64,000 nt of DNA from Cannabis sativa (lineage: Eukaryota > Streptophyta > Magnoliopsida > Rosales > Cannabaceae): positions 50,361,429-50,425,428 of the forward strand of contig NC_083610.1 in NCBI RefSeq assembly GCF_029168945.1, written 5' to 3'. Below, in pieces: positions 37,801 through 49,061 of this stretch. Numbering within the stretch: position 1 is the stretch's first letter; each line of letters starts with the position of its first letter. The notes below the pieces were generated by a model that was not told where the DNA came from, did no database searches, and saw nothing but the letters and a program-made list of their open reading frames with translations. The position numbers and the translations under genes were made by a program.

Positions 37801-37835
37801 GGACGAGGCTGACGAGTACTTCTTGTCTCCACCAT
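31839..37835 (-). pseudogene. gag-pol: Gypsy-B gag-pol, one frame of 1,999 codons with six stops
   Basis: From ATG 37835 to the stop at 31839 all segments share one frame. Domains in order: gag core (GSAEEWFKKL) near 36800, zinc-knuckle-like CEYHNDIGHSTNEC near 36010, protease DNGSSVNLLF near 35525, RT with YVDDM near 34390, RT-linked RNase H near 33950, second RNase H (VFVDGASNENG) near 33540, integrase zinc region near 32760-32870, integrase core (GIDLIG, SDNGKQFD, NGQAEAVNK with Asp, Asp and Glu) near 32670-32385, and a C-terminal region GPNWEGPYEI. Stops lie at 37644-37646, about 37588, 36501-36503, 36381-36383, 34620-34622 and 32598-32600. All are substitutions in Gln, Trp or Arg codons relative to Gypsy-A. 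Confidence 0.95.
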
Positions 37836-37897
37836 GTTTGTGAAGTCAAATGTTTGTTTTTAGTAGCTTTCTTCAGCTCTCAATGAAAGCACCAAAA

Positions 37898-38677
37898 TGT
37901 TGACCGAGGTTTTCGGCAACTAGTAAAATATTATAATACTATTGAGCTGTAAGAAAGTGAGAGAAGGACTTTTACGTGGTTGGGGAGTTAATGAGCCTTA
38001 GTCCACGAGTCTTTGTTATTTATGGATGTATTTAATACAAAGTTTATACTTGGGAGAATGTCACCCTTATAAATACAGAGAATGTTGTTGGTGAGTATTT
38101 ACTCTACTTGCTCATATGCAGCCCAAGATTCTCGATCCCATTTAGTGAGCTTTGAGGGGGTATTTATAGTGTTTTTGGTGGGGTAATCCCTAGAATTGTC
38201 CTTACAAGTGTATCTGTAAGTATCCATAAAGTTGGGTATTCCCAATGAATATACCATGAGTAATGCATGGTCAAATCCCTAGGTGCTGTAGGGTTTTTAT
38301 GTTGAATGTCCTTATTGCCTTTTGATTGACGTGACTCTTCACAGTGTAGCCGTCGCTAGACTTAAATGATCATTACTGTGGCGCTGCTGGTTGGAGGTTG
38401 TGCCGTCAGACTTTATTGCGTGTTGCAGTCCCAACACGCTTCCTCCCATGCGGCATTTAATGCGACTTGATTGCTCAGGAGAAGCCTGACACCTCGCGGA
38501 GATGCCTTAGCGTTGTGTGAGCCTCCGGGAGCACCTTAAACTCCGTGTGCCTTCTCCGGGACCTATGTCCGGGACGTTACCTTGTGGCATAAAAGACTTA
38601 GCAAATATTGTGAATTGCTTGATCCACGTGTCCCTGTCCGGTTGGTCCACGTATATTGGGCGAAATCAGGGGCAACA
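37898..38677 (-). repeat. Gypsy-B 5' LTR, 780 bp
   Basis: Same length as 26452-27231 with 7 substitutions. It carries TATAAATA on the minus strand at 38161-38168. The leader TTTTGGTGCTTTCATTGAGA follows it towards gag. Confidence 0.96.
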
Positions 38678-38682
38678 ACAAT

Positions 38683-39348
38683 TATAATAAATATACTAAT
38701 AATATAAAATATTTTGTATATATATATTTATTTTGTTTCTATTTATTAAACATACTAATTTAATAAATAAAATAATAATATTCACATATGTTTATTATAT
38801 CACTCTATGTGTGTCATGTTTATTTTTAGTAATTTTAAGCATTAATTTATATTTATACACATTAATGTTTATAATTTCGATATTATATTTTATTAAAAAA
38901 AATATTATTAAATTATAATAATTCATACTAAAATAATAAATATTTAACTTGTTTATTTTTATAAAACTGTTTATTATTTATTTAATTAATTTTTTGAAAT
39001 TGTTTATTTTTCAATTTTAATAAACTGATTTTATTATTAATAATTTTTAAAACATTAATGTAATAAACATAATGATAAGATATTACAAAATAATATTATA
39101 AACATCAATTACATTAATTTATTTATAGTAATTAGTTTAATCATTAATTATTTATATTATTTAATGATTAAAATGTATTGTTTCATGTAATAAATTTTTA
39201 AAATGTATAAATTTTTGAAATAATCTTTTTTACACATTTTTTGTAATTATACTATTTTTGTTTTACATTTATAAAAAAAAATTATTTTAAAGAAGTGCCC
39301 GAAGGAAAAAAAGGAAAATGAAATACCAAATTAATTTATTATATCATA
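38683..39348. other. AT-rich spacer with the right copy of the flanking repeat (38727-38836)
   Basis: Extremely AT-rich, with no gene. Positions 38727-38836 repeat 26073-26186 in the same orientation, sharing CTCTATGTGTGTCAT and the AATAATAATATTCA block. Confidence 0.7.
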
Positions 39349-39358
39349 ATAACATATG

Positions 39359-39542
39359 GAGAAATGCTAAAGGGCACCAGTGGTGCCTAGCACCCTCCTA
39401 CATGTCAATATCGCTATTGGTCCAACTAAGTATCGGGTCCCATATAATTTAATATAATAGCTTTTAGGGAGTATCGCTAACCAATCGCAACGCGACATGT
39501 CGAGAAGGTGCTAGGCACCACTGGTGCCTCATAGCAATGCTC
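39359..39542. mobile_element. Mutator-like MITE, copy 1, 184 bp
   Basis: Terminal inverted repeats of about 35 bp: GAGAAATGCTAAAGGGCACC at the left and the complement of GGTGCCTCATAGCAATGCTC at the right. They are flanked by perfect 10-bp duplications ATAACATATG (39349-39358 and 39543-39552). The 9-10-bp duplication and G-starting ends suit Mutator-like elements. No coding capacity. Confidence 0.85.
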
Positions 39543-39586
39543 ATAACATATGATTGATGATAAGAGAAGTGTCTTAATTACTTTGG

Positions 39587-39770
39587 GAGAAATGTTAAAG
39601 GGTACCAGTGGTGCCTAACACCCTCCTATGTGTCAGTATCGTTATTGGTCCAACTAAGTATCGGGTCCCACATAATTTAATATAATAGCTTTTATGAAAT
39701 ATCGCTAGCCAATCGCAACATAAAATGTCGAGAAGGTACAAGGTACCACTGATGTCTAATAGCAATGCTC
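39587..39770. mobile_element. Mutator-like MITE, copy 2, 184 bp
   Basis: Same family, length and orientation as copy 1, diverged at many positions (GGTACC for GGCACC). Flanks TTACTTTGG (39578-39586) and TTAATTTGG (39771-39779) form a 9-bp duplication with one mismatch. It is an independent insertion, not a tandem copy. Confidence 0.8.
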
Positions 39771-39779
39771 TTAATTTGG

Positions 39780-40280
39780 TGTTAAAAAAGTGCTGTTAAT
39801 TATTGAAGCTCATGAGTGATGTTTATGGGGGAGTTTCCCGGTCTCACATTTGTATTGGTTTCTTAATATATAATTATAGCATTTTTAATATTATTTAATT
39901 TTTGTAATCTTCTCGTTGCAGAAAACATGGCATATAATACCCAAAACTCTTTTCTTCGAGAGAGGAGCTTTTCTTTTTCCTCTTTGGATTTTGAGCCGTC
40001 AAAGTGGCAAAGGCAAAAATGCCGGTGGATGCCATGAGTATTAGCCCATATTCCAAGTAATTAATTAATTAATCTCTATACTACTCCTGTCCTAATATAA
40101 AATAATTGGATAATATACAAACATATATTTATATTACTGATAACCAAGTGCACGGCTTTGCGATCTTAAAAGAAAGACGAAAAAAAAAAGTTGCACGGTC
40201 TTATACAAGTTGCTATAAAGAAGAAAGCCATTTGAATTTTGAATCAAACTTGTTAGCTTGTACTTTCTTTTCAGCTAATT
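39780..40280. other. noncoding spacer before LINE-3
   Basis: AT-rich, with no recognisable gene. It ends at the LINE-3 target-site duplication. Confidence 0.6.
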
Positions 40281-40889
40281 AAGAACTCGTAGAAGTAACA
40301 TTATATATTAATAATCTCACTCTAATATTTTATATATTCAAGAGATTGGTTGCAACTCTCTAGATTTCTTTCTGGTCCTTCCAGTTCCCTTTTGCTCATT
40401 CGCGTGATGTTGTCCACCCCTCTCCCTTTCCTTCTTTCCCTCCATTACCTCTGTTTCATCATTACGATTCATTTATTACCTCCTGCTCTCACCCCAAGCC
40501 GACGGTTGCATTTAATGGTGTATCAGAGAACTCTTGGTTCTCCTCTACCATGGCCTCAAATCTCATATTTAATAACTGTTACTTTCTTCAAGTATTTTCT
40601 CAGGAGATCAGGAATAATCATGGTTTTAGGATGCTATGGATTTGGGCTAGGCGATACTAGGGCTGATTTAGCATCTCCCAATCTTCCAGAGGTCAATCTC
40701 TCCAGGTACTTTCTCTTCTCCTCTTTCTATTTAAAGGTTATTATTAAGGTTTGTCTGTACCACACTTTTTCCACATATCTACGATTTCTCCTATCATCTT
40801 CTTCTTCCATGCAACACACCATGAATATATACCAATCCAGAAACCAGCAACCACTCTCTTCAACTTATTGCTGAAGAAGCTCTGATTCA

Positions 40890-42141
40890 TGATTTCGATC
40901 ATGTATCTATCCATCCTGAAATCCAACCTGATTCGTATTGCCTTGTTGTTAAAATTTTAACCTCTAAAACTCCCAAACCTGAATTGATTGGCAACGTTAT
41001 GAAAGATGCTTGGATTGCCTGTTTTCCTTTTACCTTCACGGATTATCACTCTGGTCAGTTTTTGGTTAAATTTGGCTGTGAAGGGGATAAAAGGCGTGTC
41101 GTGGAAGGCCAACCTTGGCACTTTGACAGTTTCCTTATGCTTTTCGCCATTCCTGATGGTTTTGACACCATCCTCCCTAACCAACTTCGATACATCCCTC
41201 TCTGGCTGCATGTCCATTTTATTCCTTTTGGCAACAATCACATGGCTTGGCTCACTTCATTGCTGATACCATTGGCGATCTCATTGAAGTGCACCTTGCT
41301 TCACTCTGTTACCCCATTACTCCTTTCATGAGAATTCAAGTCCTTCTCGATACCACTAAACCTTTGTTTCGTGGTATGAATATCCATTTTAGGAAACTGT
41401 CCATCACTAAATGGATGAAATATCAATACGAAGGTATACAGAAGTACTGTTACCATTGTCGAAAGCTTGACCACACTTTCAATAAGTGTGAAAATTTTCT
41501 TCACTAGTGTGATACCCATGCCCATCCCCCATCTCTCAGTTATAAGGATGTTCTAGAGCCCCTGCCAAAACCTTCTACAAAAAGAGTATCTTTGAACTGT
41601 CCAACTCTACCCCTTTCGAAGAAATCCCCTCCATCAACAATGTCTCAAGTCAAAGTCTTCAAGATGCTGTTGATCAATTCTTGGTCCCAAGTATTGCCAA
41701 CACTACTCTGATTAATACACGGCTACCATGAACCCCTCATCTGCGTATCCTTCCAATACCTTTGACCAACCTAACAACATCTCTCCACATCCTGCAGCCT
41801 CGATTTTCAGCTCAATCATTTGTCCTATTAACTCCAGCCCTATCATGACTCCCAATGTCCTCACCTCTATCTCCAAAGGTAAAGACCCCATGTATCCTGA
41901 ATGCACCAGGGTTTCCTCTGAAACTCCTCCTGAACCCATTCGCCCCATGGCCCGTGCTGTTTCTATCAACATTTGTGGTTCCAAACGGTCTTACACTAGA
42001 CGAAGCAGTCAAGTTGGCACTTTAGTGAGGAGTATTCTGAAGAGAGCCCGATCCACAAACTCTGATTTTGATGTTGTTCCATCTATCTTTGACACTGATG
42101 AACAAGCAGGTGTTGCTCAGCAACCCCGCCCAGAAAAATGA
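40890..42141 (+). pseudogene. LINE-3 ORF1 (DUF4283-like and CCHC zinc knuckle), frameshifted
   Basis: The segment 40890-41240 carries a DUF4283-type region (GNVMKDAWIACF, then VVEGQPWHFDSFLMLFAIP). A one-base shift near 41245 moves the frame to 41247-41507, which reads HFIADTIGDLIEVHLA and ends in a complete CCHC knuckle, CYHCRKLDHTFNKC, near 41446-41490. A further open stretch, 41728-42141, is the Pro/Ser-rich C-terminal linker. Such ORF1 proteins bind LINE RNA. The true start is uncertain because the frame is already open upstream of the first ATG at 40984. Confidence 0.8.
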
Positions 42142-42249
42142 GTCTCTTAAGTTGGAATGCTCGCTGATTGGGAAGTTCCCGAGCATTCCAGAATCTCTCC
42201 CTTCTGGTGCAACAACATCGTCCTCAAATTCTTTTTGTGATGAAGATAA

Positions 42250-42915
42250 ATAGCCTGCTAATGGTAGTGTTTTGTTTAAGGCTAGGTTGTCTTTTGATAA
42301 TATTTTTAAGGTGCCTAGGCAAGGTTTAGGAGGGGGCTTATTTCTTTTTTGGAATGATGTTGTCAATGTTCAGGTTTTATCTCACTCTCTTTACCACATT
42401 GGCTGTAATATAATTAATGATAATAATAAAAAGTACCACTTATCTTGTTACTATGGTTCACCTTATGCTTATAATAAAGAGGACTCTTGTACCCTTCTCA
42501 ATCGTTTATTTGATGTTGCTCCCTTTTCCCCTGGATCATCATTGGTGATTTCAATGACTACTTAGGTTTTAATGATAAGAGTAGCCCCAATCCTCCTCCT
42601 TCCCATGCTATGATCAATTTCCAAAATCCTATCACTAAGTTCGACTTGCATCCTCTTCCCTTTGTGGGCAATCGGTTCACGTGGAAGCATGACCAAACTC
42701 GTGAAAGACTCGATTGGGGAATTGTCAATAAGGCCTGGGATAACCTTTTCCCAATGGCTAACATTGCGCATCTTCCCTTTTATGGCTCTGACCATAGAGC
42801 CATTAAAGTGGAGTGCAATCCCACCCCTTATCTCTGTAAACGTGCTAACCATTTATTTTTTGAGAACCATTGGCTGATGGACCTAGATTTTTTTCCTCTT
42901 ATGAGGAAGAGTTGA
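42250..42915 (+). pseudogene. LINE-3 ORF2, endonuclease domain (decayed)
   Basis: Blocks GLGGGLFLFWND near 42325, SCYYGSPYAYNKED near 42440, FNDYLGFNDKS near 42550, PFVGNRFTWKHDQ near 42660 and YGSDHRAIKVEC (Ser-Asp-His) near 42780 identify the endonuclease. The N-terminal part is eroded and the frame shifts near 42555, so the three blocks lie in different frames. It ends in TGA at 42913-42915. Confidence 0.8.
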
Positions 42916-42939
42916 TCTAACAATCCGAATAATTCCTGT

Positions 42940-44462
42940 TGTGATCTCACCTTGCACTCTTTTCTCGGCCTTCAAAATAATTGTATTAACAATCTTAAAC
43001 TCTGGAGCCAATCTAAAAACAATCTTCGCCACAGTATTAAGAATTTTCAAGCCCAAATCGAGTTTATTCACAGCAAGCCTTCCTTGTCCCCTGATGACAG
43101 TACCAATGCCAATCGCCTCCAATCCTCCTTGGATTCTCTTTTATTAAAAGAAGAGGCTTTTTGGAAGCAAAGAGCTAGAGTTAATTGACTTAATGCTGGG
43201 GACAAGAACACCAAATACTTTTATAATTGAGCCAACTCTAGGAAATAAAATAACACCATAAATCTCTGACACTGGATGACAGCATGATTGTTACTTCTTT
43301 CCCTGATATTTGTGCCACTTTTGTTGACTTCTACAAAAACCTCTTTACCACTACGGAGATTGATATGGAATCCATCAATACCGTTCTGCATGGGATCACT
43401 CATCGTATCACCCCTGACCAATTCTCTTTTTCTGAACAAGAATTTTGACTTCTCTGAAGTCAAGTTGGCTCTTTTCTAACTTTTTGGGGATAAAGCCCCC
43501 GGTCCCGACGGCCTCAACCCCCTTTTTTATCAGAAGAACTGGCACATCTTGGGTTTTACTTTTGGCCATGCTGTTCTTGATGTTTTAAATAAGGGTGCTA
43601 GCATTACTTCCATCAATGAGACTTATCTCGTTCTTATCCCTGAAAAAGTAATGCCACCAAAGTTCGTGATTTCTGGCCCATTAGCCTATGCTCGGTGATT
43701 TACAAGGTTGTAGCCAAAACTATTGCTAACAGGCTCAAAACTGTTCTTACCACTCTCATCTCTCATAACCGAGGTGCCTTCCTCAACAATCGTATTATTT
43801 TTGACAACATTCTCATTGCTAATGAGGTCATCAATGCCATTAATGGTCGAAAGAATGGCAAAGTAGGTTGGGCCGCTCTTAAGCTTAATATGGAGAAAGC
43901 GTTTGACAAAGTTGAGTGCGGATATATTCAACAAATTCTTCTTCACTTCGGTTTCCCACAAAGTTTTGTGTCTCTCATCTTTAGGTATATCTCCACTGTT
44001 TCCTTCAAGCTCTGCATCAACAATGGCATCTCTTCCCCTATCACTCCTTTGAGAGGAATTAGACAAGGAGACCCCCTGTCCCCTTATCTTTTTCTTCTGG
44101 TTGCTGAAGGCTTGTCAGATATCATTCGTTCCAAAGAGCATGCTAACTTGTTCAAAGGTGTCTCTATGTGTCGTTCTGCTCCCTCCAGTTCTCACCTCCT
44201 CTTTGCTAATGACAATCTTCTTTTCACTCAGGTCAGTCATTGGACTAGTCATTCTATCAATGATATTCTTACTACCTACAATAAGGCCACTGGTCAATCT
44301 GTCAATTTTGCTAAGTCGTCTGTTCTTTTCTCCCCCAACACCACCACCCACGACAAAAACTCTTTCCTCTCTTCTCTTGGTTTGGATGACAAACCTTTTA
44401 TTGACACTTATTTAGGCGTCCCACAATGCTTTACTCGATCTAAGAAATCCTCTTTTCACTTC
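42940..44462 (+). pseudogene. LINE-3 ORF2, linker and reverse transcriptase (first part, before Gypsy-C)
   Basis: The linker SLLLKEEAFWKQRARVN near 43130 is followed by RT fragments: a GDKAPGPDGLNPLFYQ-type block near 43490, VAKTIANRLKTVL near 43710, motif A NMEKAFDKVEC near 43890, motif [14 protein letters not shown] near 44055, and motif C LLFANDNLLF near 44205, where FADD has become FAND. The remaining stretch is open from 43695 to the Gypsy-C insertion after HFIL. The catalytic change and the upstream stops make it dead before the insertion is considered. Confidence 0.88.
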
Positions 44463-44467
44463 ATCCT

Positions 44468-45325
44468 TGTTGTCAAGTGGATTTTGCAACACCAAATTAT
44501 ATAGTATTACTAATAATAAGAAGAAATTTATGTGAAAAGACAAGTGCGAGTATTCAACCTAGAATGGCGAGTACTCGACTAGGAATGAGAAACAATCAAC
44601 GAAGGCTGGAAAATAACAATAAGATAGAGAATTATAGTGGTTCAGTCAGATTATGATCTGCTTAGTCCACTGTAGCAAGGGATTCGTAGGTGCCATTTCA
44701 TGGTGGATCACCCCTTCATATACAAAGCAGGTGTCCAATCGGTTACACAAGGATCACATTCATTGTTAATCCATTATTTACATATTGAATTGCAATAATT
44801 AAACCCAAGAAACGTTAACATTAATAAATGAATGATAGAGTCCATCAACGTATGCGTCTTCCGCATCTGCGGGTTGACTGTTCATGTTCCGTTGTTGAGC
44901 TCGCAAGGTTATCATTACGTTTGGAATGCCTGCGTTCTTAGGTAATCGCCTCTTGTAGACATCGCATGTCGAGCTGATAGAACCTAGACATGCGAGTCTA
45001 TATCGGTTTATCAAGGCTATTGGGTCGTTGGGACCAAATCACATCATAGAGAGTTGATCTCTATGCTTTCGCAGAAGTATAGAGAGGATACTCGCATATG
45101 TCTTGACACATGCGAGTTGGATCCATCCTGCATAATGCGAGTTACAGTTATGCGATCCGACTTTGGTCGTATTCGTAGTATCTCGCTGGTTTTATCCTGG
45201 GCGAGGTTTAAACTTCGAGGAGTCTCTCATGGACATTTCAGCTTTCATTGGAAACCTGAATATACGTGTCCTCTAAATAGGAGTCTGGTTTCGAGTTTCT
45301 AGGTGAGAGAAATCTCACTATAACA
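44468..45325 (-). repeat. Gypsy-C 3' LTR, 858 bp
   Basis: It matches 55114-55977 with about 2% substitutions. The adjacent purine-rich CTAGGGGCATG (minus strand, 45326-45336) is the likely polypurine tract. Confidence 0.93.
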
Positions 45326-45604
45326 CATGCCCCTAGTTTCGCGATGTGACAGGTGCGGTCACAAAGGGAAACTATTGCTCGAGAGACAGGTGAAAGGTTG
45401 TCACAAGGAGGTGACCTTTTGGTTGTCCCATCGAAGATTTCAAAAAATGATGGCTGTAATTATTACTTTTTATTGCATTTATGGTGCCACGTCACAAAAG
45501 TCCTTGGTTTTCGTGTAGGCGTGGCCATCGTTGGCCGTTGGATTGGGCGACCTTAGGCATTCTGGTTGCCACGTGTTGTGATCCCAATTAATAAGGGATA
45601 TGGG

Positions 45605-45613
45605 TATTTAAAC
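45605..45613 (+). promoter_or_regulatory. possible TATA box for the Gypsy-C antisense gene
   Basis: TATTTAAAC lies upstream of a predicted 5'-UTR exon and a 774-bp intron (45795-46568; donor AAGGTTAGT, acceptor ATCCTTCAG directly before the ATG). Placement inside the element and outside the LTR matches A and B. Confidence 0.45.
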
Positions 45614-46568
45614 CCTTTGATACGAATCAAATCCTCCATTTTTCCCTCTTGTTCTTAACTTCCTCCTTCCCTCCTTTGCAGAGACTTCAAAACCACCTTC
45701 GTATTTTGCCCAAATTTCTACCGTTCTTTCTAAAATATCTTCAATCTCAGAAGTGATCGAGAGCAATCGCAGGAACAATTTGCTAAAACTAAAGGTTAGT
45801 TTCGAGTTTCATTGTATTTTTTTGGTTTTCAGTGTTTGAGAAAGAATGCTTTTTTCTGGGTTTTGGTATTTTGAGGCTCTTTAGGAATGCATGTTTGTAA
45901 GGGGTATGTATGAGGTTACGTTTTTTAGGTAAAAAACTGGGTAATCTCATGAAAAATGACCTGTAAATTGCAATAACCACATACTGTGTAAGAAATACTT
46001 AAATAGGCACTGTTTCATGCTTTGAATACTCGCGGGTATTCAGACGAACACTTTGAATACTCACACGTTGTCAAAACTTATTTACTTCTGATTATTGGCT
46101 AGATCTTTTAGGATTTTATATGCTGTGAATTGAGTTGCGAGAGTATTAATCGCTTTTCCAAATGGTGGGTGTGTCACAGTATTCTAATGGTCATATACGC
46201 GGTTATATGCCCCTTGAGATACTGTGATACACCCAGCCATTTGCGACATGCGTTAATATTCAAATGAGCGTACTCCTTGGCTGATAGATATTCTCGGAAC
46301 GGTGGGAGTAACTCAGTAATTTCAGGGTCATGCTTGAGAACGCATGCCCCTTGAGTAACTGAGTTTCTCCCAGCCGTTTCTGGAGGTATATCGCTTGGCC
46401 CAGGATGCGTGACTTATTCGCATCTCTACTCGCATATGGGTAGGGTGGTCAGCGTTCGCAAGGATGCTGACCATTCTATCAAATGCGACTTTATAGTTTT
46501 AATGCAGGTGAGATCACTTATTTTGCTTTCACACATTCATCACGCTGAAAAGATCTTCTATCCTTCAG

Positions 46569-48657
46569 ATGAGCGACCTGTCGGATAGCCAACTGCCCGG
46601 CTCGGGAGGCCATGCATTCGATGGCGACGATGACCAGGAGGAAGATAGTTTTCTCCCAGCTTCGATTTCAGAAGAGGAGGTCGCACCTATAGAGCTGGGC
46701 CCGATGTCTTCTGCGGACATCGAGAGAATGGTGCAGGAGCTCGCTGAACCTGGGACTATCGATATTCGAGACAGCGAGTCTACGGTGTCGGCCCGCGACT
46801 ACATTATTCACTCGAGGCATGCTCCTGACGTCGAGGTTGAGGAGATGGACGACGACTGGATGGCCCCAGCTCGCGAATCAGGCGAGGATGAAGAAGAGGC
46901 AAAAGGGAGCGGGACAGACTCGGTCGATGACGCCCAGCTGAACGAGCCTTTCGCGTGCGAGGATCTGATTTCAAGAGTTACCAAATCAGACTTCACTACC
47001 TTTACGAGGCTAAACCTGCTGCGACTTGCGTTTTTGCGACCTAAACCGACCCAGAGGGCGCACCTTCCTTTTACCAATCCTGCGATTATTCCCACAGAAG
47101 ATGTGGTAATCTTAATACCCATTCTCCGATGTGGGGTATCAGTCCCTTTCCATCCCTTCATCGCGGCCATCCTTAAACGATATGATGTATCACCTTTCCA
47201 ACTAACTCCCAATAGTTATCGCACTGCCCTGGCCTTTTACGCGATGTATATGGAGTACGTTCATAGGGCTCCCTCGGTAGAAGAGTTCAGCTACTTCTAC
47301 GATATAAAAAGCGTAGGCCTTCATAACGGTTTCTACTGCTTTAGCAAATGGGCGACTTCTGAAATTAACGGGGTAGTAGGAATGGTGTCGAATATGGGAG
47401 ACTGGAAATCAAAATGGTTCTACATCTTCAAAGTCCCAGGGATTAGAACTGATTTTAATCGCAGACCTAGTACGTCACATATTTTCTAACTTAGGCATTT
47501 TCTGAATTACTTTGAGATTTTATGCTAACTCGCTCTTTTTGTTTTCGCAGATAGACCAGCTCGCCCTGCACTCGACGCAACTCGCAGAGAGACAGCTGAA
47601 ATTCTCGAGAGCCTTCCGGTACAAGATCGCGACTGGCGATTATTGTGTACGACTGCCAAGCTGCGAGAACACCAGCTGATTCCAGAGAACTCAAGTCTTC
47701 AAAGAGAGCCAGTATACAAGGAACCATCTGAGAGACAACAAGAGCGGATAGACAAACGCCTCTCCAAGCAAAATTCTCGACCAGTCTCAAGTAACATATC
47801 TCATGTTATAAACTGGTGCCTTGAAATTTATTCATACTTATCTTTTATTTATCCTCGCAGAGATGACTTTTTTGATGTCCGCGCCCGTCCTTAAAATCAA
47901 GCCAAAGAGTGGAACAGCGACGACATCGCCCGTTATTGCCCAGAAGAGGAAGAGCGATGTTGTAACTACTCTTGCCACAGACTCTTCCAAGAAGCTGGCT
48001 AAGACCACGCAGGACAAAGGGAAGAAAGTTATGATCGAGCCAACTATCCGAGCTTGCGATTTTCTGGATATGCAGGAGAAGTTCGTGGGTGAGGAGTTCA
48101 TATCCAAGGCGGAGAAGATCCCTTCTGAGGAGCTTGTTCCGCACTCTGTGGAGTTGGCTTCGCAGTCGATGACTCTGTTCATGAAAGCTGTTGCCGCTGG
48201 TTCTAAGGAAGTTGACTCGCTGAAGAGGCATAATGCCCAGCTCCAGGAGAACATGAAGAGACTGAAACAAGAGGTGGCTAGAAAGGACAAAGAGCTTGAA
48301 GACCTTCGCAAGTCTAAGGAGCAGGTTGAGCTCGAGGCCAAGAACTCTCAGGTGAAGATCGAGGAGATGGCTCGCGACTTAGAGGTCGAGAAGGAGAATG
48401 GGAAGAAACAGTATGATCAAGCAGTTTCTGATTATATTTACACCAATCTTTCCAAAATCCCAAACTTTGACTTCTCTATCCTCGGAGCAGAAGCCGCTGA
48501 GATGGCCGAGGCTTTTCGCGCCATGCCGCCCACTCAAACTCAAGGTGGTGGAGGGAATCTTCCTGAGGAGGCCGAGGTTGCGGATGCTGAGGAAGTCGAG
48601 AACGAGGCCGCTAGCAAAGTCGTGGATGAACCTGCTCCTGCTGCTCCCGATGCTTGA
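46569..48657 (+). CDS. Gypsy-C antisense gene, spliced and open, 645 aa (PF04195-like)
   Basis: Exons 46569-47469, 47551-47790 and 47861-48657 give 1,938 nt, 646 codons including the stop. Introns of 81 bp and 70 bp are GT...CAG, both in phase 1. The ATG directly follows the 5'-UTR intron acceptor. Residues 1-140 are acidic. About residues 190-300 hold the gypsy-type transposon domain (VSPFQLTPNSYRTALAFYAM, then YMEYVHRAPSVEEFSYFYD and NGFYCFSKWA). Exon 3 holds a coiled coil (LKRHNAQLQENMKRLKQEVA) and an acidic Glu/Ala-rich tail. No stop or frameshift is seen, although the element's gag has three stops. Product function is unknown; nuclear or particle-associated roles are speculation. Confidence 0.8.
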
Positions 48658-49061
48658 CTTTTCTCTTCTATGTTTAAACTATTTTTCTTGAATTTGCTAG
48701 TTTAGTTTTTATGCGGTACAGGGGTACTCGCACTCTGTACTCAGACATATTTGCAATTTACTTTGGACAAATTTATATCCTCGCGGGGATAATTATCCTT
48801 TAACATTTTCGTAGTACACGGGTACTCGCGTTTTTTAATATATATATGCGACTTTAATTACAGCTTGGTGTAATAAGTAGAAAAGCCTACAAGACTTGAC
48901 AAAATTTGTTTAAATTTGAAAAATTAACAAACATGAGGCATTTCCTTTATATAATCAATAGTACATTATGGCATATATACCCCCCTATACTTAGGATTTT
49001 TTTTTTATGAAAAATGTCTAAGTATAAGTACAAGAGCGAACATAGTTTAATAATGCGAGTA
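48658..49061. other. Gypsy-C convergent gap with short repeats
   Basis: A 404-bp gap between the antisense stop and the gag-pol stop. GTACAGGGGTACTCGC near 48715 and GTACACGGGTACTCGC near 48813 are repeated, and ATCCTCGCGGGGAT near 48777 can fold. It is analogous in position to the hairpin repeats of A and B but different in sequence. Confidence 0.6.

Larger units (their letters stand above)
26452..38677 (-). mobile_element. Gypsy-B: Ty3/gypsy, Tat-lineage LTR retrotransposon, 12,226 bp
   Basis: Two 780-bp LTRs (26452-27231 and 37898-38677) with 7 substitutions between them are flanked by perfect ACAAT duplications (26447-26451 and 38678-38682). Gag-pol lies on the minus strand and the antisense extra gene on the plus strand, convergent with it. 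It is the same family as Gypsy-A (shared LTR ends, leader, proteins, hairpin repeats). Unlike A, it keeps a full integrase and has no frameshift in gag-pol, but six in-frame stops make it inactive. Confidence 0.96.

Noticed and set aside
40350..40874. A 174-codon open frame before LINE-3 ORF1
   Set aside because: It lies in the LINE-3 5' UTR, has no recognisable domain, and is rich in Leu/Ser as expected from pyrimidine-rich sequence.
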